Assembly: GCA_024275565.1 (NCBI GenBank) | Contig: JAJRYY010000018.1 | Span: 1-56,296, forward strand | DNA: 56,296 bases | Direction of reading: 5' to 3' | Source of the DNA: Planctomycetota bacterium | Lineage (GTDB): Bacteria; Planctomycetota; Phycisphaerae; UBA1845 | Shown: positions 1 to 8,900 of the stretch, piece after piece | Layout of the letters: each line of letters opens with the position of its first letter | Position numbering within the stretch: position 1 is the first letter of the stretch | Made by a program: the position numbers and the translations under genes | Notes under the pieces: model-generated | What the model was told of the DNA's origin: nothing | The model's database searches: none | The model's input: only the letters and a program-made list of their open reading frames with translations

Positions 1-330
1 CGCATCGTTGGCGACAATCATGCACTCAATGCCCTCCACGCGACCGATCCCCGTCACGACGCCAGCAGATGGAGCAGCCCCATCGTACATACCCCAGGCA
101 GCCAGGGCGCTTAACTCCAGAAATGGGCTGTAAGGATCCGTCAGCCGCTCGATACGATCGCGAACGAGCATTTTTCCACGCCCGACATGCAGCTCAGCAG
201 CCCTCGCCCCACCACCTTCCTGCACGCGATGAAACCGTTCGCGAAGAGTCTCGACAACTTCCAACATATAGGCTTTGTTGTCGGAAAAAACGCCATCCGC
301 CGGGTTGATCTTCGATACGATTATATCCAT
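1..330 (-). CDS. Acyl-CoA carboxylase carboxyltransferase (beta) subunit, N-terminal part; runs off the left edge
   Basis: Reading the minus strand from an ATG at 330 gives an open frame to the window edge (110 residues). It contains GGGARAAELHVGRGKM, RDRIERLTDP, SPFLELSALAAWGMYD, GVVTGIGRVEG and ECMIVANDA. This is the N-terminal pattern of biotin-dependent carboxyltransferase beta subunits, closest in my reading to methylcrotonoyl-CoA carboxylase, which transfers CO2 from biotin to the acyl-CoA in leucine or odd-chain acid catabolism. An in-frame TAG lies just upstream of the ATG, so the start cannot extend far. GGAGG lies about 15 bases upstream. The substrate (methylcrotonyl, propionyl or geranyl-CoA) cannot be fixed from the N-terminus alone. 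Confidence 0.85.
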   Translation of the reverse strand, partial: MDIIVSKINPADGVFSDNKAYMLEVVETLRERFHRVQEGGGARAAELHVGRGKMLVRDRIERLTDPYSPFLELSALAAWGMYDGAAPSAGVVTGIGRVEGIECMIVANDA

Positions 331-572
331 GTCGCTCTATCAATACCTCCATTCGTGTCCAGGAAAGCACTATAGCAGCATCATGGGAGATATCATGTGC
401 CCTCGAGCTAAGATTCCACTGTAATTCGTGGGCAGCACAATTGGGAGAGCGTCATTATTAACGGGACGGTGCGCCCAATGCGTCCGATAGGGGTGGGAGC
501 GACAGCGCGTAGCCGGGCTTTCTGGGGCGTGTCGGCTGACTTGGTAACAACCATTGAGAAAGGACTTTCAAA

Positions 573-659
573 ATGACAGCTATCATCACACAGATCATCA
601 ATCTGTTGCTGGACACGTTCCTTGGCGGAATTCTGGGCAGTTTTGGGCTGTTCGCCTGA
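573..659 (+). CDS. Small hydrophobic peptide (28 aa), function unknown
   Basis: The ATG at 573 is preceded by AAAGGA (559-564) with an 8-base gap, a near-ideal ribosome binding site. The frame encodes 28 residues starting MTAIITQIINLLLDTFLGGI and ending in FGLFA before TGA, so nearly the whole peptide could be one membrane helix. A hairpin with a T6 tail follows at 745-782, so SD, ORF and terminator form a compact transcription unit in an otherwise gene-free stretch. The family is not recognised. Short membrane peptides of this sort include type I toxins and membrane-complex subunits, but there is no direct evidence for either role here. Confidence 0.5.
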   Translation: MTAIITQIINLLLDTFLGGILGSFGLFA

Positions 660-744
660 TCCTCCCCAATAATGGATCGATAGAACTCCCCCGTCGATTG
701 AATAGCGGCGATTGATAAGCATAGACGCCTCGGAAAGTTTCGGT

Positions 745-782
745 CGCCATCGTGCGCGTGACTTTGCGATGGCGTCTTTTTT
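745..782 (+). terminator. Rho-independent terminator downstream of the 28-aa ORF
   Basis: CGCCATCG (745-752) pairs with CGATGGCG (767-774) across a 14-base loop and is followed by six T residues (777-782). The orientation fits transcription of the small ORF at 573-659. An outer GACGCC/GGCGTC pairing (724-729 region with 771-776) could extend the fold. Confidence 0.65.
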
Positions 783-811
783 ATCGCCAATATCGCTCGC
801 CGGTACCGCCC

Positions 812-866
812 AGTATCGCTCACAAGTATCGCACTCACCAGTATCGCACTCACCAGTACGCACTGT
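812..866. repeat. Short tandem repeat, 15-bp unit
   Basis: The unit AGTATCGCACTCACC occurs perfectly at 825-839 and 840-854. Degenerate copies lie at 812-824 and 855-866. It lies in the gene-free interval 331-1077, which otherwise holds the small peptide gene, its terminator and the palindrome at 983-1044. Nothing else in that interval looks coding. Confidence 0.75.
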
Positions 867-982
867 GCGGGACGACATTCACGGTCAGTCAGACCGCCAG
901 TCGTACGCTCCCTGCGTGCAACACACATCGTCGGAGTACGAGAGCTGCTCAAGCGTAGTGCCTCACTCAGATGGACGTTTAT

Positions 983-1044
983 CCGAGCCGTGACCGTAAG
1001 GGAGCGGACCCCGGAAAAACCGCTCCCTTACGGTCACGGCTCGG
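983..1044. repeat. Perfect inverted repeat, 25-bp arms, 12-base loop; dispersed repeat family
   Basis: The arms at 983-1007 and 1020-1044 are perfectly complementary (25/25). The loop is ACCCCGGAAAAA. The right arm reappears intact, 25/25 and in the same orientation, at 3966-3990. The structure sits 33 bases past the stop of the minus-strand TPR gene, so it may act as its terminator. The third copy shows it is a dispersed element rather than a one-off hairpin. Confidence 0.85.
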
Positions 1045-1077
1045 AAACAACAACGTCAGCAATTCCAAGGCACTACA

Positions 1078-2310
1078 CTAAGGGTTCGTAGCGGGCGTTT
1101 GAGGCGGATTTGCTGCTTTGAGGGCGTCGAAGATTTTCTGTGCATCTGCATTGTCTGGAGCGCGTTCGAGGACCTGCTTGACAAGCTGCATCGCCTGCTG
1201 CCTATGCCCAACCTTGGCGAGCAGGCGGGAAACCTCAATCACCAGAACGATCGGAGCACCTTCACCAAGCGACTGTACGCCCTGGAGAGAGATGGCCAGT
1301 GCTTCGTGATCTGCACGCCGTATCCCCACCTGCGCCCGCTGCTGCAGAATTTGGCTTATTTTGAGATACAACTCCCCGCGCGAAGGATCGGCTTTCAGGG
1401 CAGCTGTACTGACCTGCAAGGATAGCGAGAGTGCGTCATCCAGGGTCTTGAGAGCTTGTGCGGTCCCGCTTCTCTGAACAGCCGTCATCGCGAGCTGAAC
1501 CCCAAAACCGGCTGCTCGATCGGCGTCGTCAATGAGCCCTGCCTGCAGAAGCGTCTGCCCGAAAATCATGTAAGCAGCCGCTGTAACATCGGTTCCGAGC
1601 TTCTCCACAGCACTCTTTAAGTGCTGGATCGCGTTGGGATAATCTTTCAAATGTGCTTCACACTTCGCAAGCTCGATCATCGGTATCGGAGAGGTTGGGT
1701 TGAGTTCCTGAGCACGGAGGAGGTGAGGTTTTGCGAGTTTGTATGCCTGCCCCTGAACGTAGATGCGTCCCAGAAGCATCTGGGCTTCCCAGTCGTCTGC
1801 CCCCTGCTGCGAGTTGATCCATCGCTCCAGCGGCTTCATGGCCATGCTGGGTTGTTCGGCCAGGATCAGCAGTCGAGCGTGGAGATATTGACCACGGAGA
1901 TTTTCCGGATCGTCCTTGAGAACGAAGGAGAGGTACTGCTGTGCCCGTTGAAAGGCCTCGCGAGAGTTTGCACCTTTGCCCTCGGCGATTATGGTCTGCG
2001 TGAGGCAGATTTCGAGGGCTTCTGAGGGCGTGATGGGTGGTTTCGTGGGGGCTGTGGTGGATGGGCCTGCGTTGGATGGGGTCGAACCGGGTGGCGTTGT
2101 GGGTAGATCCTGCTGGGGTGCAGCCTGATTTGAGGGCGCAGAAGTTGAGGGCGCAGGATTTGCCTGTCCGCCCTGCTGAGCCTGTGACGCGTGGGTCATG
2201 AGACCAGTTCCGATGGCTGCGAAGGCGAGTACGAGCGTTGTGGGGATGGTCGGCGTTGTCATAAGTTCTGTTTGTCCCATGGCCATAGACGGTTTCTTAG
2301 TTGTCGGCAT
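1078..2310 (-). CDS. Secreted or anchored tetratricopeptide-repeat protein
   Basis: The product is about 410 residues. It has a hydrophobic N-terminal segment (TTLVLAFAAIGTGLMTHASQAQ) that looks like a signal peptide ending near AQA/Q, then a Pro/Ser/Thr-rich linker of about 60 residues. TPR-type helices follow to the C-terminus (for example QAYKLAKPHLLRAQELNPTS, YPNAIQHLKSAVEKL, HRQQAMQLVKQVLERAPDN). It probably acts as a protein-protein scaffold in the envelope. The start is uncertain: ATGs at 2310, 2286, 2280 and 2262 all precede the signal segment and none has a strong SD. It diverges from the TPR gene at 2519. The exact function is not recognised. Confidence 0.75.
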   Translation of the reverse strand: MPTTKKPSMAMGQTELMTTPTIPTTLVLAFAAIGTGLMTHASQAQQGGQANPAPSTSAPSNQAAPQQDLPTTPPGSTPSNAGPSTTAPTKPPITPSEALEICLTQTIIAEGKGANSREAFQRAQQYLSFVLKDDPENLRGQYLHARLLILAEQPSMAMKPLERWINSQQGADDWEAQMLLGRIYVQGQAYKLAKPHLLRAQELNPTSPIPMIELAKCEAHLKDYPNAIQHLKSAVEKLGTDVTAAAYMIFGQTLLQAGLIDDADRAAGFGVQLAMTAVQRSGTAQALKTLDDALSLSLQVSTAALKADPSRGELYLKISQILQQRAQVGIRRADHEALAISLQGVQSLGEGAPIVLVIEVSRLLAKVGHRQQAMQLVKQVLERAPDNADAQKIFDALKAANPPQTPATNP

Positions 2311-2453
2311 CGACGCTTGTGGACTATAGGTGTGCTTCCAACCCCCCACAAGCCACGCTGGCGTGGTTTTGTTCAAAAAGCTCTGAGCGGGTATCCTATG
2401 AAGACCCCTAAGGGGCGTAATTTCGTATCCCATCTTGCTAAGGAGAGCGATCC

Positions 2454-2522
2454 ATGAGTATTTGCAAGGCGAAACAGGACTCCCTGTACAGGGGTCGCTA
2501 TCGCAAGGAGCAAACTCAATGA
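2454..2522 (+). CDS. Leader ORF (22 aa), translationally coupled to the TPR gene
   Basis: The ATG at 2454 follows AAGGAG (2440-2445) with an 8-base gap. The peptide begins MSICKAKQDSLYRGRYRKEQ and ends at a TGA (2520-2522) that overlaps the ATG of the next gene (2519-2521) as ATGA. That gene has its own SD (AAGGAG, 2505-2510) inside the leader. The arrangement is typical of translational coupling. The peptide is basic and has no recognisable family, so its role may lie only in controlling the downstream gene. Confidence 0.45.
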   Translation: MSICKAKQDSLYRGRYRKEQTQ

Positions 2523-3532
2523 TCCCGGAGTGGCTGAAGACCGTGAAGTGGGACGATCCCGCCATCTTCGGTCCGATGGTGGCAGCGATCACGGCGGGTA
2601 TTTTCGCCCTCGTCAATACCATCCTGAAGCGGAAGAAGACTACGGATACTACGCCCGCCAATGTGAACAAGAATGAGAACAACCAGAGTATCGTGTTCAG
2701 TCCAACGACTGGTCTGGACGCAGAGGATGTGGGGAAACATGTAGGGAAAGCCGTCGAGCAGCACGTCGATCCACTTAAAGAGACGGTGGATTCGCACACG
2801 AGCAAATTCGCTGCCCTGGAGCGTGGGCAACAGGAGATGAAGGACTTACTACAGGCCCAGCTTGCCCCCAAACAGGAGGTTCCGGAGTCAGGCGACCCTC
2901 TGAAGATCATGGCCATCGAGTTCTTCAATGATGGCATCGACGCGTACAACGAAGGCGACAAGGGGCAGGCGATCGGTCATTGGCTCGATGCGCTCAAGCT
3001 TGATCCCAATGGCAGCAACACTCACTATAACCTAGCCGTGGCACTGTGGGACAAGGACGATATGGACGGAGTCATCGAGCACTTGAACACCGGAGTACGG
3101 ATCAACCCCGATGACGCCGACGCCCACAACAACCTCGGCGTCGCGCTGTCTGCCAAGGGCGATCTCGAAGGAGCCATCGAGCACTACAACGCTGCCCTGA
3201 AGATCGACCCGGACAACGCCAGCACCCACTACAACCTGGGCCTCGCGCTGAAGAAGGCGAAGGGCGATCTCGACGGAGCCATGGAGCACTGGAAAGAAGC
3301 ACTCCGCATCGACCCGGACAATGCAAAGTATCATAACGGTCTGGGGTGCGTGCTAGCCCTCAAGAAGGGTGTGGTTGGAGCTGTTTCGGCGTTGACCAGG
3401 GCAATCGAGCTGGATGATCGCTATCGCAACTGGGCGAAAACTGACACCGACTACGACGCAATCCGGGGCGATCCTGTGTTTCGCAAGCTGGTCTATGGCG
3501 AGGATGCACCGACCGCTGGTGATGGGCAATAA
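2519..3532 (+). CDS. Membrane-anchored TPR protein
   Basis: The product is about 337 residues. One transmembrane helix lies near residues 14-33 (IFGPMVAAITAGIFALVNTI), followed by a basic stop-transfer KRKK. A probable coiled coil at about 80-130 is followed by tandem TPRs from residue about 145 (DKGQAIGHWLDALKLDPNGS, DMDGVIEHLNTGVRINPDDA, DLEGAIEHYNAALKIDPDNA, DLDGAMEHWKEALRIDPDNA). The short N-terminus suggests a cytoplasmic TPR domain tethered to the inner membrane, but orientation is inferred. The start at 2519 is chosen for AAGGAG 8 bases upstream and for the ATGA overlap with the leader ORF. The partner is unknown. Confidence 0.8.
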   Translation: MIPEWLKTVKWDDPAIFGPMVAAITAGIFALVNTILKRKKTTDTTPANVNKNENNQSIVFSPTTGLDAEDVGKHVGKAVEQHVDPLKETVDSHTSKFAALERGQQEMKDLLQAQLAPKQEVPESGDPLKIMAIEFFNDGIDAYNEGDKGQAIGHWLDALKLDPNGSNTHYNLAVALWDKDDMDGVIEHLNTGVRINPDDADAHNNLGVALSAKGDLEGAIEHYNAALKIDPDNASTHYNLGLALKKAKGDLDGAMEHWKEALRIDPDNAKYHNGLGCVLALKKGVVGAVSALTRAIELDDRYRNWAKTDTDYDAIRGDPVFRKLVYGEDAPTAGDGQ

Positions 3533-3643
3533 CGCCTCACGTTGGGGTATATACCCTCAACCAAGGGCTTGTAGCCCTGAAAACGGCCCTCCGGACCCCC
3601 TATGCAGGGATACAAGGCGTTTGGAGGTTTGTCCGGGACGCCC

Positions 3644-3811
3644 GGACGAGTGTACGGATGCTTCGGACGAATGCACGGAAGGTCCGGACGAGTGTACGGA
3701 TGGTCCAGACGAGTGTACGGATGGTCCGGACGAGTGTACGGATGATTCGGACGAGTGTACGGATGCTTCGGACGAGTGTACGGAACGTCTGGACATCTGC
3801 ACGGAACATGC
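3644..3811. repeat. Minisatellite, 8 units of 21 bp
   Basis: The units start at 3644, 3665, 3686, 3707, 3728, 3749, 3770 and 3791. The core is GGACGAGTGTACGGATGGTC with scattered substitutions that increase in the last unit. Decayed related sequence continues to about 3850. In one frame it would encode repeats of DECTDGP, but no start, SD or folded domain supports a protein. Confidence 0.9.
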
Positions 3812-3965
3812 GTACAGACGTACAAATGGTTCGTACACCTATACGCGGTGTGCGTGAATGCCTTCGTCTCGTCCTGGCCCGCCCGCGATCCAGGGGGCCG
3901 TTGCTACCACGCAAGGGGCCGTGACTAATGCTCCGTTACGCATGAAATGACGGGTTCGGTGGTGT

Positions 3966-3990
3966 CCGCTCCCTTACGGTCACGGCTCGG
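3966..3990. repeat. Solo copy of the dispersed 25-bp repeat arm
   Basis: The sequence is identical over 25 bases to the right arm (1020-1044) of the palindrome at 983-1044, with one more matching base at each side. No complementary left arm is found next to it, so it is a half-element or a degraded palindrome. Confidence 0.85.
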
Positions 3991-4181
3991 AATAGTGCCT
4001 CCACCCATCATTCGAGGGGTAATGCAGCACCAGCAGCCAACTGGCTGTGGCTACCAGATATTGTATCCGCACTGTAAGATGGCGCGTCTGGCACGACTGG
4101 CTCGTCTGGGACTATGTGTCACTGAGAGTGGATCATCTCTCATTGAGAGTGGATAACATCATTTTGTAACAGGAGCGCATG

Positions 4182-4850
4182 ATGACCAATGGATACATAC
4201 CAAGACCCGACGGGGATTTTGATGCGTGGCAGGCGAATTTCATCACCTACGCCGGGAACAATGCGGCGGCGCTCGGGCTGAACCTCGTCACCGATATCCC
4301 GCCGCTGACGACCGCTCAGGGGGCGTGGAATACCGATCGAGCGGCGCATACCACGGCACAGATGGTCGCGGAATCTGCGCGCATTGCCAAGGACGGATCA
4401 CGCACGACGCTCGAAGCTGCCATCCGCGAACTGGTGCGACGCCTGCAGGCCAGCAGTGATGTCGATGATGCGGAGCGACTCGCACTGGGGATCACCGTGC
4501 GCGACAAGACGCCGACGCCCGTCGGAGCGCCCCTGACCCGGCCTGTCGTCAGCATCGACAGTGGACAGCGACTCCAGCACACCCTCAGCTTCGCAGACGA
4601 ATCGACCCCGACGCGTAAGGCCAAACCCGACGGCGTGCGCGGTGCTCAGATATGGGTGAAGATCGGCGACCCGGCCCCTGCGGACCCGTCCGAACTGACC
4701 TACCTCGGAACCGATACCCGCACGCCGTATCTGACCACCTTCGACGGTAGCGACGCCAATAAGGTGGCGCATTACATGCTGCGGTGGGAATCCACAAAGG
4801 GTGAACCCGGACCATGGAGCGAAACCGCCAGCGCCACCGTGGGTGCGTAA
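4182..4850 (+). CDS. Hypothetical protein, about 222 aa, with beta-rich C-terminal half
   Basis: The start at 4182 gives AGGAG (4171-4175) a 6-base gap; an adjacent ATG at 4179 is the alternative. There is no signal peptide. The N-terminal half (YIPRPDGDFDAWQANFITYA, then AWNTDRAAHTTAQ and TLEAAIRELVRRLQ) is helical. The second half (RPVVSIDSGQRLQHTLSF, GAQIWVKIG, HYMLRWES, GPWSETASATVGA) looks like a fibronectin type III-like beta sandwich. Proteins with this two-part layout occur as hypothetical proteins in planctomycetes and other bacteria. I know of no assigned function. It is followed by the small gene at 4923 on the same strand. Confidence 0.7.
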   Translation: MTNGYIPRPDGDFDAWQANFITYAGNNAAALGLNLVTDIPPLTTAQGAWNTDRAAHTTAQMVAESARIAKDGSRTTLEAAIRELVRRLQASSDVDDAERLALGITVRDKTPTPVGAPLTRPVVSIDSGQRLQHTLSFADESTPTRKAKPDGVRGAQIWVKIGDPAPADPSELTYLGTDTRTPYLTTFDGSDANKVAHYMLRWESTKGEPGPWSETASATVGA

Positions 4851-4922
4851 GCGGAATGGTCTGTGGGTGAGAACGGGAAAGGCGAGCTCTATATCACTGT
4901 TAATTGTAAGGAATATTACGCG

Positions 4923-5156
4923 ATGGCTGTACGCAAGATTGAGAAGTATGTGGCTGGCTGGCATCCTGAGAGAAGTGTTGGTCTTATCGATTTGTATCTT
5001 GATGACGGTGAGAAGAAGCGGTTACGCGCTGAGACTGCTCCGGAATTCCTCGCGATACTGAAGGTTCTCAAAGATGACGAGCCCGTCTTGACCGCCAATG
5101 GATGGATTTCCACCGGTAAGGAAGTACCTGGTGGTTTGCAGGACGACGAGGAATAG
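4923..5156 (+). CDS. Small hypothetical protein (77 aa)
   Basis: The ATG at 4923 is preceded by AAGGA about 10 bases upstream. The product begins MAVRKIEKYVAGWHPERSVG, contains LIDLYLDDGEKKRLRAETAP and ends in an acidic DDEE tail. It lacks membrane segments and looks like a compact alpha/beta fold. It lies 72 bases after the gene at 4182 on the same strand, so they may be co-transcribed. An in-frame upstream GTG at 4863 would add 20 residues but has a weaker ribosome site. The family is not recognised. Confidence 0.6.
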   Translation: MAVRKIEKYVAGWHPERSVGLIDLYLDDGEKKRLRAETAPEFLAILKVLKDDEPVLTANGWISTGKEVPGGLQDDEE

Positions 5157-5301
5157 CTTTCAGCAGGATCAACTATGCGGTCCGTCCGGCATGGCGCTGC
5201 GCTGTGGAATGGACCATGTGCGTCAGAGAAATGGTCCTCACAGCGGACCCTACATGTTGCGGTTCGGTGGGAGTATTGTCCTTCCTTCTAATGCAGGGTG
5301 G

Positions 5302-5751
5302 TCAGCCTTCTACTGAGAGCAGGCCTTCGTGGGCAGCGGGGTCGGATTCGCCTGTATGAGCGTACTCTGCCTTGGCTTCTGTGACCTTTTTGACGAGGAT
5401 TTTCCAGGTGTCTCGCTCGCGATTGAGGATGGTCAGCGCGTCGTCGATCGGGGCGGTCTCGCGGTGGACGCAGGCATCGACGAGCTTGCGATGGATGAAG
5501 TTGTACAGGGCAGACATCTGCTCGCAAAGCTGCTCGTTGACCTCGGGTCGAAGCCCTGCCTGCATCTCGATGACGATCGCCTGGGCTTTCGAGAGCTTCT
5601 CGTAGGAACACTCAAAATCCCCGGCGGTAATTGCATCCTTGGCCTGCATGGCGTTGCGGATGGCAGCGTCGTAGAGCATGAGCTGCAACTGCTCGGGGGC
5701 AGCCTGCATCACGGCGTTTCGGAGGTATGCTTTTGGATCGGTTAAACTCAT
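5302..5751 (-). CDS. fliS: Flagellar export chaperone FliS
   Basis: The product is 149 residues. It begins MSLTDPKAYLRNAVMQAAPE followed by LQLMLYDAAIRNAMQAKDAI, the typical FliS four-helix start (xxYxxxxVxxAxPxQLxxMLYDGAI). FliS binds the C-terminus of flagellin in the cytoplasm, prevents premature polymerisation and delivers it to the export gate. It is slightly longer than the usual 125-135 residues because of a polar C-terminal tail. It lies downstream of fliD and two flagellin genes, the classical context. Confidence 0.9.
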   Translation of the reverse strand: MSLTDPKAYLRNAVMQAAPEQLQLMLYDAAIRNAMQAKDAITAGDFECSYEKLSKAQAIVIEMQAGLRPEVNEQLCEQMSALYNFIHRKLVDACVHRETAPIDDALTILNRERDTWKILVKKVTEAKAEYAHTGESDPAAHEGLLSVEG

Positions 5752-5950
5752 AGCAAGCGATGTATCGGAAGCGGATCGGAGCGGTTGAAGTTAAATGTTG
5801 GAAGAATGTGCGCAGACTGCGCTTTCGCGCAAAACACTACAGACAATGCGATACAACACCCTTCATTGCATCTAAACTCAACAACCCACATGCGCAACAA
5901 CTGCGCATCCCTGTCAAGCTTCCTTCACTCAGCTTCCGTACCCAGCTTCC

Positions 5951-8900
5951 CTATCGGGCTGCAATTCCAGCGAGGGTCGCGAGTGAATTCTGGGCACCCT
6001 GGAGATTGGCGAGTGTGGATTCCAGTCCGGCGAATCGCCGTTCGAGACGGGCACGTTTGCGGGCGAGCAATTCCTGAAGCGACTCCGTTCGATCGGTGAT
6101 GAGATCTTCCCGGCGTTCGAGCAGTGCGTCACGACCCGCGATGAGTCCGTCCGTACCGCGTGTAATTTCATCGATCACCTGGTCCAGAAGGACGCCAATT
6201 CCGGTCTCCTCAGTCGTGAAGAGTGTCTCGATGGCTTCCGGGTTCTCGGCGTATCGATCGCGGAACGTATTTTCGTCGAATGAAAGACGCCCTCCCGCGC
6301 CGACCCGGACACCCACGAATGTCAACCGTTCGAAACCGATTGGCTGCCCCTCGACTGAAGCGTTGATCGCGGATCTGAGGCGGTTTTTGACTGCGTCGAC
6401 GGCGTTGTCGCCGAATAGTGGTCCGCGAGCATTGGTTTCGGTATCAAAGCTGGTGAATTCGTCGATCCGGTCGAGCGTTTCATTGTACGAGCTGACGAAG
6501 GCACTGATGTTATTTACCAAACCCTCGAAATCCGGGGATATGGACAGCTCGACGGGACTGTCCGAAGTTCCAGTGAGTTCGATGCTGACGTTCTCGATCA
6601 CTTCGGTGAGGGTGTTGGTCGTGCTTGTGATGACGAATGGGGATTCGGATCCGAAAAATACGACCGCGTCCTGTGCTCGAACCAGCGTATTGAACGTCAA
6701 CCCCGTGTCGCCGGTGTCGATGTTGAGTCGCCCTGCACTTCCCGAAACTTCCGAGTTGATGATGATGCGGTATGCGTTTTCGCCCGAACCATCGTTGATG
6801 ATGTTGGCACGAACATCGATGCCCAGGTTGTTGATTTTGTTGCGAACCTCGTCCAGCGTGTCGTCTGCATCAATGTCTACCGTGTACTCAAACGAACCGT
6901 CGATCGTCGAAATCGGATTGCCCTCAGCATCTTCGGAAACCTCGCTGCTCCCGAGAAAATTCAAATCGCCAGCCGTCGTGGAATTACCACCGGTTTCAAT
7001 CTTGAACGTCCCGGAACCACCGGTGGTGTCGATAATCTCGATGCCGTCTCCGTTCTGGTTGATGCGCGCTTCAATGCCACTGATCGGCGCCCCGTTGATC
7101 TGAGCAATGATGTCGCCCACCGTGGTTTGCGTGTCCGTGATGAGGACGTTGGCTGACTGACCGTCGGAGGTGGTGATGCGGAAGCTGCCATTGGAGACCC
7201 CGCGTCCATTGCCAAGCGTGTCGCGATCAGTGGCCTCAGAGATATACTGTAGTTGCAAATTCCCCGTAGCCAACGACCCATCGTTGCTCGTGACGCTCGT
7301 CTCACCATCACTGAGTCCGAATAGATCACGGACAACCCTGCCCTGCCCCTGGTCCTTGAGTACGATGGTCCCACTTCTTCCGGATTCGTCAGTAAAGAGT
7401 ATCCCGTTTCCGGCGTTGTTGAGGCTGGCGGATATGTTCGTCGAATCGGTCTGCTCGTTGAAACGATCGATGATCCCCTGAACGCTGGTGACGCCTGTGA
7501 AATCGATGTTGCCCTCGCGAAAATCTCCATCGTCATATTGCACATCGATGAACACACCACCGACGGAAACGCCGCTGCCGCCGTTGAGGGTTGTCAGCAG
7601 TCGCGTATTCAGACCTGCGACAAGCGGTCGCGATTCAAACAGACCTGCATTGCTCTCACCGACCAGTCCGAGATCGATGGCTGCCGACGATGCAACAGCA
7701 TTGTCTGAAACCCCAACAGAGTATGCCTCGGCGGAGAAAAGCTTCAGTCCGTCGCCGGCATCGTTAATGCTGGCTGCCACGAGATCGTTCTGCAGGAAAC
7801 TCTCGTCCTGGGCATAGTTGATCGCGCGAATCACATCGCCAAGCGTGTCGATGCGATAGATAACATTACCCTGAAAATCGTCCTCTTCCGTATCCATCAC
7901 AAGCCCGAGATCGGTAGCAGCGTTCCCCGAAATATCCTCAATGACAAGGTTGCCAGCCTCATCCTCCGTCGCCGGGGTTGAATCATCGCTGATGTTGATG
8001 CGCCCCACACTGGGATCGACGGTGGCTGTGATGTCGATGCCCGCGTTGTTAATAAGGGCGATCACATCGCCGACCGTTTTCACCGATTCGTCCACTTCAA
8101 TCTCAGCCGAAACGCCCGCACGATTGGTGATCTTAAACGTACCCTCTCGAACGCCATTCCCACTATTCAAAACGTCAAGATAGGTTCTTCTTGCCTGCTG
8201 ATCGAATCGACCATTCTGCAGCAAACCCCTCAGTCCCGCTGTAAATACGCGATCGCCCACGGTGATGGCGATGTCGGAATTATTCCTGCCAACGCGGACA
8301 CCATTCCCATCGTTGAGGGATGTGAGTCGCGAGTCATTGGTCAGATAATAAATCTGTGTTCCGGTGATACGACCATCCTGTCCCTGCTGCGCAATACCAA
8401 GGTCCAGCGCAGAAAATCCGCCAGCCAGGTCGCGTATCGAGAGATTTTGAAGGTTCGGATCGGCGGGATCGTTGTTGTCTTCAATCACGATGCGGTCACC
8501 ATCTGCTCTTGCACGCACGTTGATTTCGGTGCGACTGTTGATCTCGTCGATGACGTCTTTGACGGTAATCGCAGTCGTCAGGTCTACAGAAGCGCTGTCT
8601 CCTGCACGATCCGTAATCTCAATGACACCGCGACGCACGCCATTCCCGCCATTGAGCGACTGAAGGGATGTCGCATTGTCGAGTCGTCCATTCCCGATTT
8701 CAAAGGAGATCGTTCCGGCGCCTATGGGTTGCGAATCGGTATTGGCAAACCCCCTGCTGATGAGCTGCTCGTTGGTGACAAGAGACTGCACCTGAAACTG
8801 GAAAGTACCCTGAGCAGCCCCTTCGGACGCTGTGGCTGAGAGGACATTGTCATCAGAGGAGGTCGCCCGGGCGCCACGAAAGAAACTCGGCTCGTCGAAT

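Larger units (their letters stand above)
3533..4181. other. Gene-free interval with palindromes and repeats
   Basis: No convincing gene is seen. The interval holds a perfect 12-base palindrome GGGTATATACCC (3545-3556), a 6-bp hairpin AGGGCT-TGT-AGCCCT (3564-3578, no T tail), the 21-bp minisatellite (3644-3811), the dispersed 25-bp repeat arm (3966-3990) and a duplicated 21-base phrase containing TGAGAGTGGAT (about 4120-4160). The open frames across the minisatellite are open in several registers only because the unit length is a multiple of three without stops. Confidence 0.6.

Noticed and set aside
408..952. Overlapping minus-strand open frames of 156 and 164 codons
   Set aside because: They overlap each other in different frames, cross the 15-bp repeats and a plus-strand terminator, and have no SD or recognisable protein.
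3644..3811. CRISPR array
   Set aside because: The units are directly adjacent without unique spacers, so it is a minisatellite; no cas genes are present.
3414..3857. Plus-strand frame of 147 codons with DECTDGP repeats
   Set aside because: It starts inside the TPR gene without a ribosome site and exists because the 21-bp minisatellite lacks stops.
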